A stretch of 64,000 nucleotides of DNA from contig CP142457.1 of NCBI GenBank assembly GCA_038049695.1, positions 60,818,501 through 60,882,500 of the forward strand. The letters run 5' to 3'. The notes beneath the pieces are model-generated. The model searched no databases. It was not told where the DNA came from and was given only the letters and a program-made list of their open reading frames with translations. Shown piece by piece: positions 1 through 13,600 of the stretch (its first letter is position 1; the number at the start of each line of letters is the position of its first letter). A program made the translations under genes and the position numbers. Origin of the DNA: Cinnamomum chago (lineage: Eukaryota > Streptophyta > Magnoliopsida > Laurales > Lauraceae).

Positions 1-663
1 GTCCGAAACAAGGTGGAACCGGACCCGGATCCATTTACTTATCGGGGCATGATTAAGGACCCAGACTCGGTTTTAACTGGTCGGAACCTCCGGGTAATCG
101 GTAAATCGGGGACCCATTTACATCCTTAGTCGTACGCCCGCTCAGCTGTGAGAGGTCATGGGTTTGAGTCCTCGCATCAATGCTCCCTCCCTCCCTCATA
201 AATATATCTATATATATATTTTGGCCGAACGGGGATTCCGGATCTCAAGCACTAAGTGCAAATAAATAAAAAAAAAGCCCGAGCACTGCCCATCTATTAA
301 TAACTAAACCCCATACCCAAAGCCCAATCCATGAGCTCACTTACAAAAAAAGAAAACACTCTTCTTTTTAAGAGAAGAAATAAAATTGCTACTCTCTGAC
401 TTTTTGATTCTACTACATCCTAAATTTTGTTCTTCTTATATTGACCATTTACTTCATTTAAATGGAAAAATAAATTTACTATTTATTGTATGTTTATTAT
501 GATTTGATATTATTTCATCCAATTGTCATTCACACATGTCCATCCATCAATTCGTGAACCAAGCCCCGACCCGTGACCCGCAATAAGGTAAAAGAAGGAA
601 AAAAAAGGGCTAAAAAATCGGTTTTTGATATTTCCGCCGAAAGTATCCGCGGTATACCTGAAG

Positions 664-704
664 TTTCCAGATTTCCTCCTCTCAGAGAGGAGGAAAACTG
701 GAAA
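664..704. repeat. 41-bp palindrome, first of a pair per satellite unit (representative)
   Basis: TTTCCAG and CTGGAAA flank TTTCCTCCTCTC-A-GAGAGGAGGAAA. The arms pair at 19 of 20 positions around a single central A. A second inverted pair, TTACCGC and GCGGTAA, follows at 714-737 with about 10 bases between the arms. The palindrome is kept in nearly all units, for example 3308-3348 and 16581-16621; unit 15 has one arm mutated. It could extrude as a cruciform or fold as an RNA hairpin. Confidence 0.8.
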
Positions 705-853
705 ATGCGAGTTTACCGCCGATGGCAGCAGCGGTAAGGCTTAGTGAGTGTCCAAATAAAGTCGCAAGGCCTTTTTATTTCAAATTATCAGAAAAAAGAA
801 AAAAAAAGGCTAAAAAATCAATTTTCAATAATTATGCCGTGGTACACTTGCAA

Positions 854-894
854 TTTCCGGTATTCCTCCTCTCAGAGAGGAGGAAATCTGGAAA
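854..894. repeat. 41-bp palindrome, second of a pair per satellite unit (representative)
   Basis: This lies 190 bp after the first palindrome and is its duplicate: TTTCCGG and CTGGAAA flank the same CCTCCTCTC-A-GAGAGGAGG core. In B and C units the core reads CTCTTAGAGAGG, with one unpaired position next to the centre. The outer arms pair less well than in the first copy. Confidence 0.75.
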
Positions 895-3800
895 GTAACC
901 GCCGATTCCAGTAGTGGAAAAGCTGAGTGAGTGTCCAAATAAAGTTGCAAGGCCTTTTCTTTTCGAATTATCATAAAATAGAATGAAAGAATCGATATTT
1001 TCATTTTTTCTTGTTTCCCATATCTAGTGAACCCCCATATAATATGAATAAAGGGAAAAAAAATCACACAAGCTGACTTTGGCTATTGACACATGTTGAA
1101 TTCAATTTCTAGTTTTTCTAATAAATATGCTTCCCCCATAAATAAAAGTAGAAATATATAAATGGTCATCAAATATCATCCCCATAATTAATGAATAAAA
1201 TCCGAGATATCAAGCTATTAAAGCAATTTGCTCCTGTCTACAACTCCATCCTTAAATCTTTCATCACTCGTAGCCTTTAATGATCATCGGTGTGATTCAC
1301 TTGATAATAAATTCTTAAAAATTCAATTCCATGCAAACAGAGGGGCCCCCTTAACAGAGCACATTTGTGAAAGGGAATTTAAAAGCATTGAGTGTTATCA
1401 CGTATCTAATCTAGTGCAATAACATAAATGGTTTTGCAATCTTGAAGTCAACATCTAAACTTTATTTTTTTTGACATGCTTAGATTTGAAACTCTCGAGA
1501 CCTAACCAGAAAGCCGTACGACTGATGGGACTGGTCAAATCGATCTCGATAGGTAAATAGGACCGTAGCACAACACCACACGGTCGCTTACATGCACAGA
1601 AAGGTAGTGATGTGTCGACTAGTACGACTTGTTTGTAGGGTTGCAAACTGAACGGTTTCGGATTGGAACCATATTGGACTTGAGCCCGTTTGTAAATAAC
1701 GTTTCTGGTTCTAACTCATAACTTGTTTAGTTGGTTCCAGGGCCGGCTCCTATAGGAAAACCCGGATCTGAGTCTACCTAGAGGACTGGAATCCTGTTCC
1801 AAAATCGATTCTGATTTATCTTTATTCTTCATTTTTCCTAAATATATGCGTATCATTAAAATTGTAACAGTGCGTCAAGTCTACTACCGCTAATATTGTG
1901 CATAAAAATGTCAAAAAAAGAGTTAATTTTGATGTACAATTTGCAATATCAAATGCTCATATGCCGGGTCCCGGGTCCACAGGTCGGAACCTATATGGAC
2001 CCGGTCCCGTTTATCAATCGGAATCTAAATTAGGTTCCTGACCCGGACCCGTTTATGAAACGGAACCTAAAATAGGTTCCAGACCAAATTTTTTACAGGT
2101 CGGAACTTCTGGGTAATCAGATAATCGGATACCCGTTTGGGACCCAACATGTTTGCGAGTATAGGCTTTTTTTTTTGTCCGGTTGAAATGAAGGTTCTGC
2201 TGGTCTCACGTACATTCTCGATCGAAGATATTATGATCTCTGGTTTTTTATGGTAACAATTCTGCACCCTGTATGTCAGAGTCAATAATCTCGTGGAATC
2301 AAAGATATATTTAGTTTGGAGATTTCTCGGGAAATCTAGGTTGTGCATGGCCATGAGATACTCAAAGACATACATAATTGTCATGGGCTGCATTCTCACT
2401 ATAGGACTAGCAAAAACGATGTGCAATGCATGGGCTAAATAACAAGTGAAGTAAGAAAGAGTAGGGGGAACCGGATCCGGACCCGGAACCGTTTCGGAAC
2501 CGATTCCATGGCTCAGGAACCGGAACCAGAACAGTATATGGGACGGCTCTATATCCAGGCCCGGGTCTAGGTAGAGAATGATATTAAAAAAATATGTTTT
2601 ATAGGAGAGATTTTAGAAAATTGAGGTAATACGTTGGGTATCGGGTCCACGGGTCCGAACCAAGGTGGAACCGGACTCGGACCCATTTACTTATCGGGGC
2701 ATGATTAAGGAGCTAGATCCGGTTTTAACGGGTCGGAACCTCCGGGTAATCGGAGAATCTGGGGCTCATTTACATCCTTAGTCGTACGCCAGCTCCACTG
2801 TGAGAAGTCATGGGTTTGAGTCCTCACATCACTGCTCCCTCCCTCCCTCATAAGTACATCTATATATATTTTGGCCGAACGGGGATTCCGGATCTCAAGC
2901 ACTATGTGCAAATAAATAAAGAAAAAAACCCGAGTACTGCCCATCTATTAATAAATAAACCCCATACCCAAATCCCAATCCATGAGCTCACTTACAAACA
3001 AAGAAAACACTCTCCTTTTTAAGAGAAGAAATAAAAATGCTACTCTCTGACCTTTTGATTCTACTACATCCTAAATGTTGTTCTCTCTTATATTGACCAT
3101 TTACTTCATTTAAATGGGAAAATAAATTTACTATTTATTGTATGTTTATTATGATTTGATATTATTTCATCCAATTGTTATTCACACATGTCCATCTATC
3201 ATTTCGTGAACCAAGCCCCGACCCGTGACCCGCAATAAGGTAAAAGAAGGCTAAAAAACCGGTTTTTGATATTTCCACCGTATGTATCCGCGGTATACCT
3301 GAAGTTTTAAGATTTCCTCCTCTCAGAGAGGAGGAAAACTGGAAAATGCGAGTTTACCGCCGAGGGAAGCAGTTGCAAAGCTTAGTGAGTGTCCAAATAA
3401 AGTCGCAAGGCCTTTATATTTCAAATTATCAGAAAAGGAGGAAAAAAAAGGCTAAAAAATCGGTTTTCAATATTTCCGCCGCGATATACTTGCAATTTCC
3501 GGTTTTCCTCCTCTTAGAGAGGAGGAAATCTGGAAAGTAACGAGTTTACCGCCGATTTAAGCAGCGGTAAAGCTGAGTGAGTGTCCAAATAAAGTTGCAA
3601 GGCCTTTTCTTTTCCAATTAACATAAAATAGAATGAAAGAATCGATAGTTGTATTTTTTCTTGTTTCCCATATCTAGTGAATCCCCATATAATAGGAATA
3701 AAGAGAAAAAAATCACACAAGCTGACTTTGACAATTGACACATGTTGAATTCAATTTCTAGTTTTTCATATAAATATGCTTTCCTCATAAATAAAAGTAG

Positions 3801-5312
3801 AAATATATAAACTGTCATCAAATATCATCCCCATAATTAAAGAATAAAATCCGAGATATATATCGAGTTATTAAAGCAATTTGCTCCTGTCTACAACTCC
3901 ATCCTTAAATCTTTCATCACTCGTAGCTTTTAATGATCATCGGTGTGATTCACTTGATAATAAATTCTTAAAAATTCAATTCCATGCAAACAGAGGGGCC
4001 CTTAAGAGAGCACATTTGTGAAAGGGAATTTAAAAGCATTGAGTGTTATCACGTATCTAATCTAGAGCAATGACATAAAAGGTTTTGCAATCTTGAAGTC
4101 AACATCTAAACTTTATTTTTGTTGACATGCTTAGATTTGAAACTCTCGGGACCTAGCCAGAAAGCCGAACGACTGACGGAACTGGTCAAATCGAGCTCGA
4201 TAACTATTTAGGACCGTAGCACTACACCACACGGTCGCATATATGCATAGAAAGGCAGTGATGTGTCGACTACTACGACATGTTTGTAGGGTTGCAAACG
4301 GAACGGTTCCGGATCGGAACTATAGTGGATTCGGACCCGTTTGTGAATAACGGTTCCGGTTCTGAATCCGGTTTTGACGCGTAACTTGTTTAGTTGGTTC
4401 CAGACCCAGCTTCGATAGGAAAACCGGATCCGGGTCTACCTAGAGGACCGGAATCCTGTTCCAAAATCGATTCTGATTTATCTTTATTCTTGATTTTTCC
4501 TAAAATAAGCGTATCATTAAAATTGTAACAGTGCGTCAAGTCTACTACCGCTAATATTGTGCATAAAAGTGTCAAAAAAGAGTTAATTTTGATGTACAAT
4601 TTGCAATATCAAATGCTCATATGCCGGGTCCCGGTTCCACAGGTCGGAACCTATATGGACCAGGTCCCGTTTATCAATCGGAATCTAAATTAGGTTCCTG
4701 ACCCGGACCCGTTTATGAAACGGAACCTAAAATAGGTTCCAGACCAAATTTTTTACAGGTCGGAACTTCTGGGTAATCAGATAATCGGATACCCGTTTGG
4801 AACCCTACATGTTTGCGAGTATAGGCTTTTTTTTTGTCCGGTTGAAATGAAGGTTCTGCTGGTCTCACGTACATTCTCGATCGAAGATATTATGATCTCT
4901 GGTTTTTTATGGTAACAATTCTGCACCCTGTATGTCAGAGTCAATAATCTCGTAGAATCAAAGATATATTTAGTTTGGAGATTTCTCGGGAAATCTAGGT
5001 TGTGCATGGCCATGAGATATTCAAACATATACATAATTGTCATGGGCTGCATTCTCTCTGTAGGACCAGCAAAAGCGATGTGCAATGCATGGACTAAACA
5101 ACAAGTGAAATAAGAAAGAGAAGGTGGAACCGGATCCGGACCCGGAACCGTTTCGAAACCAATGATATGGCTCCGGAACCGGAACCAGAACAGTATATGG
5201 GACGGCTCTAGATCCAGGCCCGGGTCCAGGTTGAGAGTGATATTACAAAAAATATGTTTTTAAGGAGTCATTTTAGAAAATTGAGGTAATATGTTGGCTA
5301 TCGGGTCCACGG

Positions 5313-8300
5313 GTCCGAAACAAGGTGGAACCGGACCCGGATCCATTTACTTATCGGGGCATGATTAAGGACCCAGACTCGGTTTTAACTGGTCGGAACC
5401 TCCGGGTAATCGGTAAATCGGGGACCCATTTACATCCTTAGTCGTACGCCCGCTCAGCTGTGAGAGGTCATGGGTTTGAGTCCTCGCATCAATGCTCCCT
5501 CCCTCCCTCATAAATATATCTATATATATATTTTGGCCGAACGGGGATTCCGGATCTCAAGCACTAAGTGCAAATAAATTAAAAAAAAGCCCGAGCACTG
5601 CCCATCTATTAATAACTAAACCCCATACCCAAAGCCCAATCCATGAGCTCACTTACAAAAAAAGAAAACACTCTTCTTTTTAAGAGAAGAAATAAAATTG
5701 CTACTCTCTGACTTTTTGATTCTACTACATCCTAAATTTTGTTCTTCTTATATTGACCATTTACTTCATTTAAATGGAAAAATAAATTTACTATTTATTG
5801 TATGTTTATTATGATTTGATATTATTTCATCCAATTGTCATTCACACATGTCCATCCATCAATTCGTGAACCAAGCCCCGACCCGTGACCCGCAATAAGG
5901 TAAAAGAAGGAAAAAAAAGGGCTAAAAAATCGGTTTTTGATATTTCCGCCGAAAGTATCCGCGGTATACCTGAAGTTTCCAGATTTCCTCCTCTCAGAGA
6001 GGAGGAAAACTGGAAAATGCGAGTTTACCGCCGATGGCAGCAGCGGTAAGGCTTAGTGAGTGTCCAAATAAAGTCGCAAGGCCTTTTTATTTCAAATTAT
6101 CAGAAAAAAGAAAAAAAAAGGCTAAAAAATCAATTTTCAATAATTATGCCGTGGTACACTTGCAATTTCCGGTATTCCTCCTCTCAGAGAGGAGGAAATC
6201 TGGAAAGTAACCGCCGATTCCAGTAGTGGAAAAGCTGAGTGAGTGTCCAAATAAAGTTGCAAGGCCTTTTCTTTTCGAATTATCATAAAATAGAATGAAA
6301 GAATCGATATTTTCATTTTTTCTTGTTTCCCATATCTAGTGAACCCCCATATAATATGAATAAAGGGAAAAAAAATCACACAAGCTGACTTTGGCTATTG
6401 ACACATGTTGAATTCAATTTCTAGTTTTTCTAATAAATATGCTTCCCCCATAAATAAAAGTAGAAATATATAAATGGTCATCAAATATCATCCCCATAAT
6501 TAATGAATAAAATCCGAGATATCAAGCTATTAAAGCAATTTGCTCCTGTCTACAACTCCATCCTTAAATCTTTCATCACTCGTAGCCTTTAATGATCATC
6601 GGTGTGATTCACTTGATAATAAATTCTTAAAAATTCAATTCCATGCAAACAGAGGGGCCCCCTTAACAGAGCACATTTGTGAAAGGGAATTTAAAAGCAT
6701 TGAGTGTTATCACGTGTCTAATCTAGTGCAATAACATAAATGGTTTTGCAATCTTGAAGTCAACATCTAAACTTTATTTTTTTTGACATGCTTAGATTTG
6801 AAACTCTCGAGACCTAACCAGAAAGCCGTACGACTGATGGGACTGGTCAAATCGATCTCGATAGGTAAATAGGACCGTAGCACAACACCACACGGTCGCT
6901 TACATGCACAGAAAGGTAGTGATGTGTCGACTAGTACGACTTGTTTGTAGGGTTGCAAACTGAACGGTTTCGGATTGGAACCATATTGGACTTGAGCCCG
7001 TTTGTAAATAACGTTTCTGGTTCTAACTCATAACTTGTTTAGTTGGTTCCAGGGCCGGCTCCTATAGGAAAACCCGGATCTGAGTCTACCTAGAGGACTG
7101 GAATCCTGTTCCAAAATCGATTCTGATTTATCTTTATTCTTCATTTTTCCTAAATATATGCGTATCATTAAAATTGTAACAGTGCGTCAAGTCTACTACC
7201 GCTAATATTGTGCATAAAAATGTCAAAAAAAGAGTTAATTTTGATGTACAATTTGCAATATCAAATGCTCATATGCCGGGTCCCGGGTCCACAGGTCGGA
7301 ACCTATATGGACCCGGTCCCGTTTATCAATCGGAATCTAAATTAGGTTCCTGACCCGGACCCGTTTATGAAACGGAACCTAAAATAGGTTCCAGACCAAA
7401 TTTTTTACAGGTCGGAACTTCTGGGTAATCAGATAATCGGATACCCGTTTGGGACCCAACATGTTTGCGAGTATAGGCTTTTTTTTTTGTCCGGTTGAAA
7501 TGAAGGTTCTGCTGGTCTCACGTACATTCTCGATCGAAGATATTATGATCTCTGGTTTTTTATGGTAACAATTCTGCACCCTGTATGTCAGAGTCAATAA
7601 TCTCGTGGAATCAAAGATATATTTAGTTTGGAGATTTCTCGGGAAATCTAGGTTGTGCATGGCCATGAGATACTCAAAGACATACATAATTGTCATGGGC
7701 TGCATTCTCACTATAGGACTAGCAAAAACGATGTGCAATGCATGGGCTAAATAACAAGTGAAGTAAGAAAGAGTAGGGGGAACCGGATCCGGACCCGGAA
7801 CCGTTTCGGAACCGATTCCATGGCTCAGGAACCGGAACCAGAACAGTATATGGGACGGCTCTATATCCAGGCCCGGGTCTAGGTAGAGAATGATATTAAA
7901 AAAATATGTTTTATAGGAGAGATTTTAGAAAATTGAGGTAATACGTTGGGTATCGGGTCCACGGGTCCGAACCAAGGTGGAACCGGACTCGGACCCATTT
8001 ACTTATCGGGGCATGATTAAGGAGCTAGATCCGGTTTTAACGGGTCGGAACCTCCGGGTAATCGGAGAATCTGGGGCTCATTTACATCCTTAGTCGTACG
8101 CCAGCTCCACTGTGAGAAGTCATGGGTTTGAGTCCTCACATCACTGCTCCCTCCCTCCCTCATAAGTACATCTATATATATTTTGGCCGAACGGGGATTC
8201 CGGATCTCAAGCACTATGTGCAAATAAATAAAGAAAAAAACCCGAGTACTGCCCATCTATTAATAAATAAACCCCATACCCAAATCCCAATCCATGAGCT

Positions 8301-10624
8301 CACTTACAAACAAAGAAAACACTCTCCTTTTTAAGAGAAGAAATAAAAATGCTACTCTCTGACCTTTTGATTCTACTACATCCTAAATGTTGTTCTCTCT
8401 TATATTGACCATTTACTTCATTTAAATGGGAAAATAAATTTACTATTTATTGTATGTTTATTATGATTTGATATTATTTCATCCAATTGTTATTCACACA
8501 TGTCCATCTATCATTTCGTGAACCAAGCCCCGACCCGTGACCCGCAATAAGGTAAAAGAAGGCTAAAAAACCGGTTTTTGATATTTCCACCGTATGTATC
8601 CGCGGTATACCTGAAGTTTCAAGATTTCCTCCTCTCAGAGAGGAGGAAAACTGGAAAATGCGAGTTTACCGCCGAGGGAAGCAGTTGCAAAGCTTAGTGA
8701 GTGTCCAAATAAAGTCGCAAGGCCTTTATATTTCAAATTATCAGAAAAGGAGGAAAAAAAAGGCTAAAAAATCGGTTTTCAATATTTCCGCCGCGATATA
8801 CTTGCAATTTCCGGTTTTCCTCCTCTTAGAGAGGAGGAAATCTGGAAAGTAACGAGTTTACCGCCGATTTAAGCAGCGGTAAAGCTGAGTGAGTGTCCAA
8901 ATAAAGTTGCAAGGCCTTTTCTTTTCCAATTAACATAAAATAGAATGAAAGAATCGATAGTTGTATTTTTTCTTGTTTCCCATATCTAGTGAATCCCCAT
9001 ATAATAGGAATAAAGAGAAAAAAATCACACAAGCTGACTTTGACAATTGACACATGTTGAATTCAATTTCTAGTTTTTCATATAAATATGCTTTCCTCAT
9101 AAATAAAAGTAGAAATATATAAACTGTCATCAAATATCATCCCCATAATTAAAGAATAAAATCCGAGATATATATCGAGTTATTAAAGCAATTTGCTCCT
9201 GTCTACAACTCCATCCTTAAATCTTTCATCACTCGTAGCTTTTAATGATCATCGGTGTGATTCACTTGATAATAAATTCTTAAAAATTCAATTCCATGCA
9301 AACAGAGGGGCCCTTAAGAGAGCACATTTGTGAAAGGGAATTTAAAAGCATTGAGTGTTATCACGTATCTAATCTAGAGCAATGACATAAAAGGTTTTGC
9401 AATCTTGAAGTCAACATCTAAACTTTATTTTTGTTGACATGCTTAGATTTGAAACTCTCGGGACCTAGCCAGAAAGCCGAACGACTGACGGAACTGGTCA
9501 AATCGAGCTCGATAACTATTTAGGACCGTAGCACTACACCACACGGTCGCATATATGCATAGAAAGGCAGTGATGTGTCGACTACTACGACATGTTTGTA
9601 GGGTTGCAAACGGAACGGTTCCGGATCGGAACTATAGTGGATTCGGACCCGTTTGTGAATAACGGTTCCGGTTCTGAATCCGGTTTTGACGCGTAACTTG
9701 TTTAGTTGGTTCCAGACCCAGCTTCGATAGGAAAACCGGATCCGGGTCTACCTAGAGGACCGGAATCCTGTTCCAAAATCGATTCTGATTTATCTTTATT
9801 CTTGATTTTTCCTAAAATAAGCGTATCATTAAAATTGTAACAGTGCGTCAAGTCTACTACCGCTAATATTGTGCATAAAAGTGTCAAAAAAGAGTTAATT
9901 TTGATGTACAATTTGCAATATCAAATGCTCATATGCCGGGTCCCGGTTCCACAGGTCGGAACCTATATGGACCAGGTCCCGTTTATCAATCGGAATCTAA
10001 ATTAGGTTCCTGACCCGGACCCGTTTATGAAACGGAACCTAAAATAGGTTCCAGACCAAATTTTTTACAGGTCGGAACTTCTGGGTAATCAGATAATCGG
10101 ATACCCGTTTGGAACCCTACATGTTTGCGAGTATAGGCTTTTTTTTTGTCCGGTTGAAATGAAGGTTCTGCTGGTCTCACGTACATTCTCGATCGAAGAT
10201 ATTATGATCTCTGGTTTTTTATGGTAACAATTCTGCACCCTGTATGTCAGAGTCAATAATCTCGTAGAATCAAAGATATATTTAGTTTGGAGATTTCTCG
10301 GGAAATCTAGGTTGTGCATGGCCATGAGATATTCAAACATATACATAATTGTCATGGGCTGCATTCTCTCTGTAGGACCAGCAAAAGCGATGTGCAATGC
10401 ATGGACTAAACAACAAGTGAAATAAGAAAGAGAAGGTGGAACCGGATCCGGACCCGGAACCGTTTCGAAACCAATGATATGGCTCCGGAACCGGAACCAG
10501 AACAGTATATGGGACGGCTCTAGATCCAGGCCCGGGTCCAGGTTGAGAGTGATATTACAAAAAATATGTTTTTAAGGAGTCATTTTAGAAAATTGAGGTA
10601 ATATGTTGGCTATCGGGTCCACGG
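5313..10624 (+). repeat. Higher-order repeat, dimer copy 2 (units A 5313-7964 and B 7965-10624)
   Basis: This is essentially the same 5,312-bp sequence as copy 1. Differences noticed by eye include CACGTGTC at 6711 versus CACGTATC at 1399, and GAAGTTTCAAG at 8616 versus GAAGTTTTAAG at 3302. Such close identity over 5.3 kb points to very recent amplification or homogenisation of the dimer as a unit. Confidence 0.93.
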
Positions 10625-13600
10625 GTCCGAAACAAGGTGGAACCGGACCCGGATCCATTTACTTATCGGGGCATGATTAAGGACCCAGACTCGGTTTTAA
10701 CTGGTCGGAACCTCCGGGTAATCGGTAAATCGGGGACCCATTTACATCCTTAGTCGTACGCCCGCTCAGCTGTGAGAGGTCATGGGTTTGAGTCCTCGCA
10801 TCAATGCTCCCTCCCTCCCTCATAAATATATCTATATATATATTTTGGCCGAACGGGGATTCCGGATCTCAAGCACTAAGTGCAAATAAATTAAAAAAAA
10901 GCCCGAGCACTGCCCATCTATTAATAACTAAACCCCATACCCAAAGCCCAATCCATGAGCTCACTTACAAAAAAAGAAAACACTCTTCTTTTTAAGAGAA
11001 GAAATAAAATTGCTACTCTCTGACTTTTTGATTCTACTACATCCTAAATTTTGTTCTTCTTATATTGACCATTTACTTCATTTAAATGGAAAAATAAATT
11101 TACTATTTATTGTATGTTTATTATGATTTGATATTATTTCATCCAATTGTCATTCACACATGTCCATCCATCAATTCGTGAACCAAGCCCCGACCCGTGA
11201 CCCGCAATAAGGTAAAAGAAGGAAAAAAAAGGGCTAAAAAATCGGTTTTTGATATTTCCGCCGAAAGTATCCGCGGTATACCTGAAGTTTCCAGATTTCC
11301 TCCTCTCAGAGAGGAGGAAAACTGGAAAATGCGAGTTTACCGCCGATGGCAGCAGCGGTAAGGCTTAGTGAGTGTCCAAATAAAGTCGCAAGGCCTTTTT
11401 ATTTCAAATTATCAGAAAAAAGAAAAAAAAAGGCTAAAAAATCAATTTTCAATAATTATGCCGTGGTACACTTGCAATTTCCGGTATTCCTCCTCTCAGA
11501 GAGGAGGAAATCTGGAAAGTAACCGCCGATTCCAGTAGTGGAAAAGCTGAGTGAGTGTCCAAATAAAGTTGCAAGGCCTTTTCTTTTCGAATTATCATAA
11601 AATAGAATGAAAGAATCGATATTTTCATTTTTTCTTGTTTCCCATATCTAGTGAACCCCCATATAATATGAATAAAGGGAAAAAAAATCACACAAGCTGA
11701 CTTTGGCTATTGACACATGTTGAATTCAATTTCTAGTTTTTCTAATAAATATGCTTCCCCCATAAATAAAAGTAGAAATATATAAATGGTCATCAAATAT
11801 CATCCCCATAATTAATGAATAAAATCCGAGATATCAAGCTATTAAAGCAATTTGCTCCTGTCTACAACTCCATCCTTAAATCTTTCATCACTCGTAGCCT
11901 TTAATGATCATCGGTGTGATTCACTTGATAATAAATTCTTAAAAATTCAATTCCATGCAAACAGAGGGGCCCCCTTAACAGAGCACATTTGTGAAAGGGA
12001 ATTTAAAAGCATTGAGTGTTATCACGTGTCTAATCTAGTGCAATAACATAAATGGTTTTGCAATCTTGAAGTCAACATCTAAACTTTATTTTTTTTGACA
12101 TGCTTAGATTTGAAACTCTCGAGACCTAACCAGAAAGCCGTACGACTGATGGGACTGGTCAAATCGATCTCGATAGGTAAATAGGACCGTAGCACAACAC
12201 CACACGGTCGCTTACATGCACAGAAAGGTAGTGATGTGTCGACTAGTACGACTTGTTTGTAGGGTTGCAAACTGAACGGTTTCGGATTGGAACCATATTG
12301 GACTTGAGCCCGTTTGTAAATAACGTTTCTGGTTCTAACTCATAACTTGTTTAGTTGGTTCCAGGGCCGGCTCCTATAGGAAAACCCGGATCTGAGTCTA
12401 CCTAGAGGACTGGAATCCTGTTCCAAAATCGATTCTGATTTATCTTTATTCTTCATTTTTCCTAAATATATGCGTATCATTAAAATTGTAACAGTGCGTC
12501 AAGTCTACTACCGCTAATATTGTGCATAAAAATGTCAAAAAAAGAGTTAATTTTGATGTACAATTTGCAATATCAAATGCTCATATGCCGGGTCCCGGGT
12601 CCACAGGTCGGAACCTATATGGACCCGGTCCCGTTTATCAATCGGAATCTAAATTAGGTTCCTGACCCGGACCCGTTTATGAAACGGAACCTAAAATAGG
12701 TTCCAGACCAAATTTTTTACAGGTCGGAACTTCTGGGTAATCAGATAATCGGATACCCGTTTGGGACCCAACATGTTTGCGAGTATAGGCTTTTTTTTTT
12801 GTCCGGTTGAAATGAAGGTTCTGCTGGTCTCACGTACATTCTCGATCGAAGATATTATGATCTCTGGTTTTTTATGGTAACAATTCTGCACCCTGTATGT
12901 CAGAGTCAATAATCTCGTGGAATCAAAGATATATTTAGTTTGGAGATTTCTCGGGAAATCTAGGTTGTGCATGGCCATGAGATACTCAAAGACATACATA
13001 ATTGTCATGGGCTGCATTCTCACTATAGGACTAGCAAAAACGATGTGCAATGCATGGGCTAAATAACAAGTGAAGTAAGAAAGAGTAGGGGGAACCGGAT
13101 CCGGACCCGGAACCGATTCCATGGCTCAGGAACCGGAACCAGAACAGTATATGGGACGGCTCTATATCCAGGCCCGGGTCTAGGTAGAGAATGATATTAA
13201 AAAAATATGTTTTATAGGAGAGATTTTAGAAAATTGAGGTAATACGTTGGGTATCGGGTCCACGGGTCCGAACCAAGGTGGAACCGGACTCGGACCCATT
13301 TACTTATCGGGGCATGATTAAGGAGCTAGATCCGGTTTTAACGGGTCGGAACCTCCGGGTAATCGGAGAATCTGGGGCTCATTTACATCCTTAGTCGTAC
13401 GCCAGCTCCACTGTGAGAAGTCATGGGTTTGAGTCCTCACATCACTGCTCCCTCCCTCCCTCATAAGTACATCTATATATATTTTGGCCGAACGGGGATT
13501 CCGGATCTCAAGCACTATGTGCAAATAAATAAAGAAAAAAACCCGAGTACTGCCCATCTATTAATAAATAAACCCCATACCCAAATCCCAATCCATGAGC

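Larger units (their letters stand above)
608..978 (+). repeat. Internal 200-bp direct duplication in each satellite unit (representative, unit 1)
   Basis: The stretch starting GGCTAAAAAATC at 608 is repeated from 808. Each copy runs through a palindrome and a TTACCGC-type stem or its remnant, then GAGTGTCCAAATAAAGT and GCAAGGCCTTTT. The two copies have diverged in their middles, so this duplication is older than the amplification of the 2.66-kb unit. It recurs in every complete unit (for example 3250-3620 and 16523-16893). Confidence 0.8.
1..5312 (+). repeat. Higher-order repeat, dimer copy 1 (units A 1-2652 and B 2653-5312)
   Basis: The sequence recurs at an offset of exactly 5,312 bp with only a few substitutions, while its two halves differ from each other at many sites. 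Half A has a GGGGCCCCC run near 1341, half B the shorter GGGGCCC near 3995. Half B also has ATATATATCGAG near 3855 where half A has ATATCAAG. One base that distinguishes this dimer from the next is near 268 (AAATAAATAAA, versus AAATAAATTAAA at 5580). Confidence 0.93.

Noticed and set aside
158..175. Functional tRNA gene
   Set aside because: Only a box B-like string and a weak D-arm-like string exist; no acceptor stem or anticodon loop can be formed by eye.
825..1067. Many frames of 60-105 codons repeated through the array on both strands
   Set aside because: They recur only because the DNA repeats. They lack domains, overlap one another on opposite strands, and change length with single-base differences between units.
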